The notes beneath the pieces were generated by a model. That model did not search any database. It had not been told where the DNA came from and worked only from the letters and a program-made list of their open reading frames with translations. The position numbers were made by a program, and so were the translations under genes. Positions 32,604-42,013 of a stretch of 64,000 bases of DNA are shown here, one piece after another. Origin of the DNA: Cladopsammia gracilis (taxonomy: Eukaryota; Cnidaria; Anthozoa; Scleractinia; Dendrophylliidae). The stretch is taken from NCBI GenBank assembly GCA_022457155.1, contig JAJGOT010001022.1, positions 1 to 64,000 of the forward strand, in the 5' to 3' direction. Numbering within the stretch: position 1 is the stretch's first letter; each line of letters opens with the position of its first letter.

Positions 32604-35600
32604 TCGAACCATTTATAGCACTTCGAGGCCGAGCTGTCTTCCATGAAAGAAATCAAAACGACTGAATTTGTTGAGCACGTTTTATAAACAGTTCGCCAAA
32701 ACTAGTGAGAACACAAAGAAAAAGTCAATCACAGATTGATATCAACATAAATTCCCATCGAAAAATGTATTTTGTTTTACCTTTAAGTCCCTCGACCGCT
32801 TGGAAATTCTTTAAATCTCCGCTTCTTCAGTTCTGAAACCCGAAGTGACAAACATCTCCTCGCATTGCTCCCACATTGATAAAAACGTATGAATCGAAGT
32901 TCCTCGAAGCAAGATTTTATCCCTGAAAGCTCTTCTTTTTCCACTATAGCGGTTTCTGAGTATCCCTTAATTAGTATCCCTGTCTTGAGTAGCAAACCGC
33001 GAAAAAATACAGGAAAATAACGACTTTAATTTAAACACAGGAAAACATCAAAGTACCGAGCTGACGTGACATTCAGCCGTGTAACCCCGCGAAAAACAAA
33101 GCTTCGCTTTGGTTTCAAAATTGCTAAGATCCCGGATGTTGTGTGGCGTCATACGCGCATGTTTTGCGACGTATTACGCGCCCGCGAGCTAGCCCTTACC
33201 AACTTCGGCGGGCGGCGGCACACGGAGCGACGCACCCGCGAAACATTCCGCTAGCCATGACCATGAAAAATGACGGGCATAGGTTCTATGAGTATGGGGC
33301 TCCGCAGCGGGCCTTTGGCTAAAATAATAAACAATATAATAAAGGCTGACTGTACAGTTGGGAAAAAAATTGTATATTTCCCTTTTTACGCTAAAATGTC
33401 CGATTTACGCTAAAATGTGTTTACGCTAAAATGTCCGATCAAAAGGGAGGTTTGAAAGGACACATGTCCTTCTAAGCAAGAAAACTGGTTATTTCCAGCA
33501 CTGTATACGGATGGTAAGCTCTAGTGTTCGTGGCAAAAAATTGGATGACATTTGCCTCTAATTTTTTAACTCGTCCCCAGACCCCGAATTTGACCTTTAA
33601 AATCACAGCGAAAACGCCATTTTTTTAAGGGAAAATCAAAATTTCGCCCATTTATGAACTACTTTTCAGAAATCCACACTCGGATTCCAGTAATTTGGTT
33701 ATTATTCTATCTGGAAACGTTAAAATATTTTAATAACTTAAAAAAGAGTCCCGTCATTTTGACCTTGAAGTAACCAATGTCACGTAAAGGCTTGTATGGA
33801 GTTCAACCGCGCGGTCATCGCTTTTAGCGGTATAACTCATTTTAATATGCGTAAATATCCACACCCGGTTTTGAAGAGACTGGGATCTAGTGAATATTTT
33901 GGTGGGAAATATGATTTAGCTGGAGCGAAAAAAACTGTCATTTTGCCATTTTTTCAGTGCAATATGCTTCGACTAAGCCCATTTTGGCTTCTATTGGTGA
34001 CTTGCGCGGACTAGCGCCCAGGCCGTTCGAGCTCAGCTGCGCATGGGCATTAGTTCATTTTAGTAACGCGCACGCCCGGAGCAAATGTCTCCTTTCAGGG
34101 GGCAATTTTTTGGTATGTACTTTTACAACACTCGAAATAATCAGTAAAGTCTAGGCCATTCAGTCCGAACACTGTTTTATAACATTCTACTAAGGACAGC
34201 TACTACCTTCGATGTCGAAGTGTGTTCCAGTTTAGTAACTTGCATCATTCTTCGTATGACATCTCACGGGGTTTTTGACCAAGAGCGATTCTCGTTGCTC
34301 TTCGTTGTAATTTTTGATAGCTAATTTATCTTTAACTAGGTGAGGTGACCATACTGGACATGCATATTATAGGATCGGTCTCACCAATGACCAATGACAA
34401 GAATTCCCACGTGGTCGCGAACCGACCGCTTATCAACGCTAAATTTAGGAACTGAACATTTATTCAAAGTGTCAATTATGTCGTGGTCGTTTGTCCAAGA
34501 CATCACCGAACTAAAAGAAAAAAAACAACATCTTGAAAACCGAGTTAAATTTGAGCTCAGACAGAATGAAAATAATTTTGTGTTTAATTCCACGAAACAT
34601 CACGTCTTGTACGTTCTTAGCAAATTAACGCTTAAATTTGCTAAATACAAGAGTAAAAAAGAGGGAAAAAAGAGGAAGCTTGGAGGCACAACTTACTTCG
34701 AAGATTTTGTCGAAGCCATTCTTCTGTAAATAAATGTAAATAAAGTTTAAAATCTTGGGATAAAATCTTGTAAATAAAGTTTAAAAAAGTCGGAGCTTTG
34801 CCATTTTTGCGTCGTAAATTTCGCCAGAACGTTTCAATATGAATCAAGGTTTCGATTTATGTTTAAAGTTGGCACTTAATAAACCGTTTTCTTCAAAACA
34901 AGAACATTTAATAGCGGAGCCCCATACTCATAGAACCTATGCCCGTCATTTTTCATGGTCATGTCTAGCGGAATGTTTTGCGTGCGCGTTGTGTGCCCGC
35001 CGCCGTCCCCCGTCCGCCGTCCGCCGTACGCGTTGGGCTAGCTCGCGGGCGCGTATAACGTCGCAAAACATACGCGTATGACGCCACACAACATCCGGGA
35101 TCTTTCAGGCTTTGTTTTTCGCACGGCTACACAGCCATCAGCTCGGTAAATACTTTTATGGTTTGGATCTTTCGCTGTGTTTAGCGGAGAAGTAAAGTCG
35201 TTATTTTCCTACAAGTTTTCGCGGTTTGCTACTCAAGACAGGGATACTAATTAAGGGATACTCAGAAGCCGCTTTAGTGGAAAAAAGAGCTTTCTGGGAT
35301 AAAATCTTGTTTCGAGGAACTTCATACGTTTTTCAACTTGGATGCGGGAGATGTTTGTTTTTATTACGGATTTCAGAACCAAAGCTAAGAAGCGGAGATT
35401 TAAAGAATTGACAAGCAAGCGAGGGACTCAAAGGTAAAACAGATTACATTTTTCGATGGGAATTTATGTTGGTATCAATCTGTGATTGACTTTTTCTTTG
35501 TGTTCTTGTAAGGTTTGGAGAATTGTTTTTAAATCGTGCTTAAATTCAGTTGTATCGATTTCTTAAATTTCATCGAAGGCAGCTCGAACTCGATGCGCTA

Positions 35601-35613
35601 TAAATGGTTCGCG
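32604..35613. mobile_element. Large inverted-repeat element, arms about 700 bp
   Basis: The left arm (about 32604-33305) and right arm (about 34914-35613) are inverted copies. Matching blocks include CCATTTATAGC, AAGAAAAAGTCAATCACAGA, the TCCCTTAATTAGTATCCCTG block, a GC-rich segment near 33170-33240 and 34980-35060, and CATAGGTTCTATGAGTATGG. The 1.6-kb centre has no recognised transposase; one open frame (34394-34729, plus) is Lys-rich and unassigned. A triple TACGCTAAAATGT repeat lies at 33389-33440. No clear target duplication was found. Confidence 0.7.
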
Positions 35614-36009
35614 TTTTGCTTTTAAACATAAAGTAATGGAGATTTGATTAAAATTTTTCGCAAGAAGGTTGTTGTTCATTTTTATGTGTTTGTTCATTCA
35701 TTAGATAGATTGAAAAGCGATTTTATGTAAACAAAACAACACTTGGTTTTATAGTTCCATCTTCAATCACGTCGCCTTATGCAAATATATTTGTGTATTT
35801 TTTGCAATTTTGATCTCTTCCAAGTCAGTTTCTCGGGCAATTTTTGACAAGCAACAAGTGTATTTTATTCGGAAAGTAGTCATACAAGTTATTCTAGACG
35901 GAGAAAAAGTTGTTTTTGTGAACTTTTGTACGGTCTAAATGTACTGTGCAGACGATCGCGAGAGTGTAGAACTGGATATTCGTAAAACAGTGCTCAATAC
36001 ATTAATGTA

Positions 36010-36200
36010 GAGCGAAGTATATGTTTATGGAGGAAAGAAACAAATAAACTACGCTTTCATCCCGACAAGCCTGTTTCGTGGTTGCGTGAAGCGACGGTAA
36101 GGAATATTCTTATTGAATCCCCTGATGAGTGGGCAACCACGAAACAGGCTTGTCGGGATGAAAGCGTAGTTTATTTGTTTCTTTCCTCCATAAACATATA
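36010..36200. repeat. Near-perfect palindrome, arms about 65 bp
   Basis: ATGTTTATGGAGGAAAGAAA and CAAATAAACTACGCTTTCAT with CCCGACAAGCCTGTTTCGTG on the left pair base for base with the right arm ending TTTCTTTCCTCCATAAACAT. The loop is about 45 bp. The right arm includes a hammerhead ribozyme fold. It is possibly an inverted pair of PLE terminal fragments. Confidence 0.9.
36117..36159 (+). ncRNA. Hammerhead ribozyme (type I), canonical core
   Basis: Stem I is ATCCC (36117-36121) with GGGAT (36155-36159). The core CTGATGA is at 36122-36128. Stem II is GTGG, tetraloop GCAA, CCAC. GAAA is at 36141-36144. Stem III is ACA with TGT around GGCT. The cleavage triplet is GTC ending at 36154. Every invariant core position is present. 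This is the form associated with PLE and other small retroelements in animals. The left palindrome arm holds the GAAA/stem III half but lacks CTGATGA. Confidence 0.8.
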
Positions 36201-37120
36201 ATATATATATTACTCACGTTTCCTACACAACGCCAAATCCTTCTGACTCGCGTTCTCTACGCGACGGCGACGCTGCGAGCCAGCACTCCTGGGCAAGCGG
36301 ACAGCTGCTTTTCTGTGAAAAAATTACTTCCGGCCGCTTCTCAGAAACGTCGCGTCCTGGATCTAAAGCTCCCAAATATATTTACTGGCGCGCCGTTGCC
36401 GTGATTCTTGGCTTCATGAAGCAAAAAATCCGAACAAGACGAAAAAAATTGTGATGACACGATGACACGATGGAAAGAATTGTGTCCAGAAAAAACTGCT
36501 TTGTGCAACTAAAACTCACCATTCACTGTTCTTACTTTAATGTTTTTCGTTAAAAATAAAAAAATCATAATCATAATACAAAGCCTTTGAAATATTCTCT
36601 TTTTTTTTCAAGTGCGTAGGGTTTATTTATTTTACCAGTTACAGGAAGAAAGAGCTAAATGAGTTAGCTTTACAAGTTTTCTCATCAGAAATTTTCATCC
36701 CATACTTTTTATCGTCTTTTCAAAGTGCCGTAAACACCAAGTAGCGTGTGTGATCTGAAGGTAGGCAATATCTCCTCGTACCACTTATAAGCTGTTTCGA
36801 AAGTAAGTTGTTATTCCGTGGAGGTAGTTTTTTATCCTTTAAATAGTGGTTTGTATGTCCGATTTGAGGTCGATGGTCGTTGCTATAATTTTGTGTCCTT
36901 GGACACCTCCAAATTGTCTTCCCCGATTAAATGCATTAAATGCATTAAAGTGCGCTTTGGAGGATCACTTTGTGATTGACTAGCCATCAAGATATAAGTA
37001 AAGGGAATTATGAGTACTCGTATTTAGTTCATACTAAAGAATTGGAGATGTATAGCCATACTGACAAAATTTAAGACCTATTATATTAGGTTAGTAAATC
37101 ATCTCAATTTTCTCTAACAG

Positions 37121-39360
37121 CGGAACACTACAACGGTTACGATCACCACAGACATAACGGTGACGACAGTGGCGATGACAGCGGTGATGATGAAGACCAA
37201 TATCATGATGACAGCGGTGATGACAGTGGCGATGATAGTGGCGATGATAGTGGTGATGATGATCATGATCATGACGACGAAGATAATGACGATGGTGGTG
37301 ATGACAGTGGTGACAACAGTGGCGATGATGATCATGATCATGAAGACGAAGATCATGACGATGGTTGTGATGACAGTGGCGATGATAGTGGTGATGATGA
37401 TCATGATCATGAAGACGAAGATAATGACGATGGTGGTGATGACAGTGGTGATGACAGTGGCGATGATGATCATGATCATGAAGACGAAGATCATGACGAT
37501 GGTGGTGACGACAGTGGCGATGACAGTGGCGATGATGACCATGATCATGAAGACGAAGATCATGACGATGGTGGTGATGACAGTGGCGATGATAGTGGTG
37601 ATGATGATCATGATCATGAAGACGAAGATCATGACGATGGTGGTGACGACAGTGGCGATGACAGTGGCGATGATGACCATGATCATGAAGACGAAGATCA
37701 TAACGATGGTGGTGACGACAGTGGCGATGACAGTGGCGATGATGATCATGATCATGAAGACGAAGATCATGACGATGGTGGTGATGACAGTGGCGATGAT
37801 GATCATGATCATGAAGACGAAGATCATGACGATGGTGGTGACGACAGTGGCGATGACAGTGGCGATGATGATCATGATCATGAAGACGATGATCATGACG
37901 ATGGTGGTGATGACAGTGGTGATGGCAGTGGCGATGATGATCATGATCATGAAGACGAAGATCATGACGATGGTGGTGACGACAGTGGCGATGACAGTGG
38001 CGATGATGACCATGATCATGAAGACGAAGATCATGACGATGGTGGTGACGACAGTGGCGATGGCAGTGGCGATGATGATCATGATCATGAAGACGAAGAT
38101 CATGACGATGGTGGTGACGACAGTGGTGATGACAGTGGCGATGATGACCATGATCATGAAGACAAAGATCATGACGATGGTGGTGACGACAGTGGTGATG
38201 GCAGTGGCGATGATGACCATGATCATGAAGACGAAGATCATGACGATGGTGGTGATGACAGTGGCGATGATAGTGGTGATGATGATCATGATCATGAAGA
38301 CGAAGATCATGACGATGGTGGTGACGACAGTGGCGATGACAGTGGCGATGATGATCATGATCATGAAGACGAAGATCATGACGATGGTGGTGACGACAGT
38401 GGTGATGACAGTGGCGATGATGACCATGATCATGAAGACAAAGATCATGACGATGGTGGTGACGACAGTGGTGATGACAGTGGCGATGATGATCATGATC
38501 ATGAAGACGAAGATCATGACGATGGTGGTGACGACAGTGGCGATGACAGTGGCGATGATGACCATGATCATGAAGACGAAGATCATGACGATGGTGGTGA
38601 CGACAGTGGCGATGGCAGTGGCGATGATGATCATGATCATGAAGACGAAGATCATGACGATGGTGGTGACGACAGTGGTGATGACAGTGGCGATGATGAC
38701 CATGATCATGAAGACAAAGATCATGACGATGGTGGTGACGACAGTGGTGATGGCAGTGGCGATGATGACCATGATCATGAAGACGAAGATCATGACGATG
38801 GTGGTGATGACAGTGGCGATGATAGTGGTGATGATGATCATGATCATGAAGACGAAGATCATGACGATGGTGGTGACGACAGTGGCGATGACAGTGGCGA
38901 TGATGATCATGATCATGAAGACGAAGATCATGACGATGGTGGTGACGACAGTGGTGATGACAGTGGCGATGATGACCATGATCATGAAGACGAAGATCAT
39001 GACGATGGTGGTGACGACAGTGGTGATGGCAGTGGCGATGATGACCATGATCATGAAGACGAAGATCATGACGATGGTGGTGATGACAGTGGCGATGATA
39101 GTGGTGATGATGATCATGATCATGAAGACGAAGATAATGACGATGGTGGTGACGACAGTGGTGATGGCAGTGGCGATGATGATCATGATCATGAAGACGA
39201 AGATCATGACGATGGTGGTGACGACAGTGGTGATGGCAGTGGCGATGATGATCATGATCATGAAGACGAAGATCATGACGATGGTGGTGATGACAGTGGC
39301 GATGACAACGATTATGATGAAGATCATGACGATAGTGGTGAAGACAGTGGCGATGACTAG
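37121..39360 (+). pseudogene. DSGD locus 3: giant His/Asp-rich repeat exon lacking exon 1
   Basis: After a preserved acceptor (CTCTAACAG ending 37120) the frame opens EHYNGYDHHRHNGDDSGDDS, as in locus 2. It stays open for about 745 codons to a TAG at 39358-39360. The repeats are DDDHDHEDEDHDDGGDDSGD-like with about 30 copies of the HDH core. Past the TAG the same frame continues through pure DSGD units to a second TAG (39766-39768) and a TAA after EHY. Both TAGs sit where locus 2 has AAG in GACAAGGATC, so they are AAG-to-TAG changes. There is no in-frame ATG and no signal-peptide exon nearby, so it is a pseudogene unless spliced to an unseen upstream exon. The long intact frame under 69-nt expansion is notable, but any expansion by multiples of three keeps a frame without selection. 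Confidence 0.7.
37255..39300 (+). repeat. 69-nt tandem repeat with a 552-nt higher-order unit
   Basis: Thirty occurrences of GA(T/C)CATGATCATGA mark 69-nt units (23 codons); a few units are shorter by one DDSG. Variant units with GAAGACAAAGATC occur near 38158, 38434 and 38710. The segments starting 38149 and 38701 match over several units, which equals 8 x 69 nt, so a block of eight units was itself duplicated. Confidence 0.9.
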
Positions 39361-40394
39361 GATCGTGACTACGAAGACGAAGATCGTGACGATAGTGGTG
39401 ATGACAGTGGGGATGACAGTGGTGACGACAGTGGTGATGACAGTGGTGATGACAGTGGTGATGACAGTGGTGATGACAATGGTGATGACAGTGGTGATGA
39501 CAGTGGTGATGATAGTGGTGATGACAGTGATGATGACAATGGTGATGACAGTGGTGATGACAATGGTGATGACAGTGGTGATGACAGTGGTGATGACAAT
39601 GGTGACGACAGTGGTGATGACAGTGGTGATGACAGTAGTGATGACAGTGGTGATGACAGTGGTGATGACAATGGTGATGACAGTGATGATGACAGTGGTG
39701 ATGACAGTGGTGATGACAATGGTGATGACAGTGGTGATGATAGTGGTGATGACAGTGGTGATGACTAGGATCACGATCATGAAGACGAACATTACTAACT
39801 TGATTAGAAAGAGAGAAACGATAAGCACAAGATAAATAAGAAATGGGTTGCGCTGAGAACTAAATTAAATATATGCACATAATCACTTGTTTGTTGCTAT
39901 TCAACTAAATCCGTGGTTAACATATTGTTAGTTAGAGTTAATCGCCCATTTGATTTGTTGATTATACATGTACATGTGTAACAAGGCTGTATTACGATGT
40001 ACTGGTATTGCTTGTTTAAAGAAAAAGTGTGGGTAGGATTAAAGGGGGAAACTTAATGGTAACTTTGACTGGAACTTATTCTAAGTTGGTTGAAATAAGA
40101 GCGTGTTATAATTTAAACTAGAGCTTCTACCAATGCGGGAGCCATATTTTTTCTGTCCGCTGCATGCGTGGGCATCCCATACTAATACCTATAGAAGCAT
40201 TGCATTTAGCCTGCGCTTTATATTTATAGGGTGCACTTGCAAAGACGCGCGCACGAGGGGTAAGGCTTGCGTCCTTTAAACTTAATGGCCATTGTCGAGT
40301 ACAAATACAGTATAGCCCAAAAATAATGTACGCGCAAGAAGTTCTTGCGTCGCAAGAACGCGCAAGCTGTCGCAAAAAGCGAAAATGCCATGTT

Positions 40395-40745
40395 TTTGCG
40401 GTTTACCCGCAAGAATATTCGAAACGGAAGAAGTTGAAATTCTAGCCGCAAGAAGTTACCTGGTCCAGCCGCAAGAAGTTTATTTATTGCGCTCGTGTCG
40501 AAGATTGGAGAAGTTACAGGCTCCAGCCGCAAGAGGTTTATGGCGTTCGTGTCGATGATCGGAGAAAACGTTACCGGGTCCAGCAGCAAGAAGTTTACAC
40601 ATGTAGCGCTCGTGTTGATGATCGAAGAAGAAGTTACAGGCTCCATCCCCAAGAAGTTTATAGCGTTCGTGTCGATGATCGGAGAAAAAGTTACCGGGTC
40701 CAGCAGCAAGAAGTTTATACATGAAGCGCTCGATTGCGTCGATCG
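40395..40745 (+). repeat. Tandem repeat, alternating 57/63-bp units (about 120-bp period)
   Basis: The unit GTTAC(A/C)GG(C/G)TCCAGC then CGCAAGAAGTTTATAGCG and TTCGTGTCGATGATCGGAGA repeats about six times. The plus frame reads VTGSS(S/R)K(K/R)F(I/M)AFVSMIGE repeats and is open, as are others. I see no signal or promoter, so coding status is doubtful. Confidence 0.8.
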
Positions 40746-40883
40746 GAGTTACACTATCGGGACTTTGTAAGCCGTTCATCAGCCGTTCGAACCGCTCGAG
40801 CTTGAGTGATAAAGATTGAAATTCCCAGCGCGGCGTAGATACTAAATGCTAAAATGAAAAAGTGATAAATTTCGACGCTGTTC

Positions 40884-40919
40884 TACCGACGTTTCGGCAA
40901 TGCTGCCTTCTTCAGGGTA
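40884..40919 (-). ncRNA. Hammerhead ribozyme candidate (minus strand)
   Basis: On the minus strand stem I is TACC with GGTA and the core is CTGAAGA (40909-40915). One unpaired A precedes stem II GGCA, loop GCAT, TGCC. GAAA is followed by CGTC, with cleavage expected before GGTA. It has the same minimal plan as the PLE motif at 25280-25319 (one extra base before stem II, nearly no stem III). Confidence 0.6.
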
Positions 40920-40939
40920 CAAAACTAAACTCGAGCTAT

Positions 40940-41075
40940 CAGTTAAAAAAAAATCGTCAGCCGTTCGAACGGCTTGAGCTATCAGTTAAAAAAAAATCGT
41001 CAGCCGTTCAGACGGATCGAGCTATCCGGCCGTTCAATAAAAATTGTCAGCCGTTCGAGCGGCGCGGGCTAGTCA
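40940..41075. repeat. Short tandem repeat next to the hammerhead candidate
   Basis: The unit GAGCTATCAGTTAAAAAAAA then TCGTCAGCCGTTCGA(A/G)CGG occurs about three times with a degenerate fourth. It may be part of a PLE terminal region. Confidence 0.65.
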
Positions 41076-41099
41076 CGTTACGAACTTTGTAAAAATTAA

Positions 41100-42013
41100 G
41101 GGACCCAAGTCACCTATAATGCACTGCGCGCTCAAACGGTGAAATCCGCCATTTTCGATGCCATCGAAACTTCCAAACATTAGCATAGTGAATCGGTATC
41201 ATACTACATCGTCCCAAATTGTGTAATTGAAAATCTGCAGCTGTTATCGTAGCTTTTCTGAATTATTATTCTATCGGTTTGAACGATTTTTGTGCTACCG
41301 GTTTTTGTGCTACCGGTGGACAAGGTTTTGACATGCAAAGTCAATGGTCTTATAGGCCCACGAATCTGGGTGTTTCTTGGTGTTCACCGGAAGCCATTGT
41401 TGGTTAGCTTTTGTGTTGTGGTGTGGGTATTGTTCAGTGTCTTTTGGATCTTTTGTTTTACGTCATTTGGTGATCACACCATCCGCAACACCAAGAAACT
41501 ACCACGAATCTTCGCTAATAAACATTCGACCTTTGGAATGCGAGCAAAAGTGAGGAGTACGACTAACCCATAGCCAGTTCACCGAAAGGTTTTTCTTTGT
41601 TAGGTAGTGTTGGAAATAATAGTCAGATGTTGGCTAAGATAAAGCCGTTAAAAAAAATCGGGCCTAAATGAACAAATAATCCAACAGAGAAAGACAAAAA
41701 GAAAGATTTAAAGCAATTCAAAGCAAAAATAATAATACTGTGTTCAAAATAAGTCAGGCGTAATAATAACCAGAAGAGACAACAATAGTCCACCAAACCT
41801 TTCCACCCAAATATAAATAATGAAGATGAAAAGACTCCAAATCAGATATCACATTTCAAGAGTTTTACGTACAGTTGAATAAATTGTTATGTTCTTGAGA
41901 GAATGGGCTGATGGGTAGGGAAATGTTTTTTAAGATGAAAAGGTCATAATCCTTTAACGTAAATAACCCTAATTCTAAAATATTTTGCTTCATTGCTTTT
42001 ATAAAATCTTGTT
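41100..42013. other. 5' flank of the NXPE-like gene, no gene seen
   Basis: A GCCATTTTCGATGCCATCG stretch near 41149 and AT-rich sequence. An open frame at 41292-41573 has no recognisable domain and I do not annotate it. No TATA box was identified with confidence. Confidence 0.35.

Larger units (their letters stand above)
36465..40087 (+). repeat. Segmental duplication, copy 3 (DSGD intron, exon 2 and 3' flank only)
   Basis: The similarity to locus 2 begins inside the intron (GTCC...AAAAACTGCTTTG, matching about 13257). It runs through exon 2 and ends at GGAACTTATTCTAAGTT (40087, matching 14589). Promoter, exon 1 and the final polyadenylation region of locus 2 are therefore missing from this copy. 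Confidence 0.85.

Noticed and set aside
36010..36200. Palindrome as a replication origin or rho-independent terminator
   Set aside because: Context is a eukaryotic retroelement-rich region and the right arm folds as a hammerhead ribozyme.
37255..39300. Regular 69-nt array as a CRISPR-like array
   Set aside because: There are no unique spacers, units are contiguous and coding, and the genome is eukaryotic.
37114..39828. Minus-strand open frame of 904 codons (V-I-T-T repeats) and plus frame of 891 codons (M-T-V-V repeats)
   Set aside because: Both are shadows of the stop-free 12/69-nt repeat. The intron, acceptor and paralogue comparison support only the D-S-G-D frame.
41292..41573. 93-codon hydrophobic ORF upstream of the NXPE-like gene
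   Set aside because: No recognisable domain, no paralogue at the pseudogene locus, no clear splice partner.
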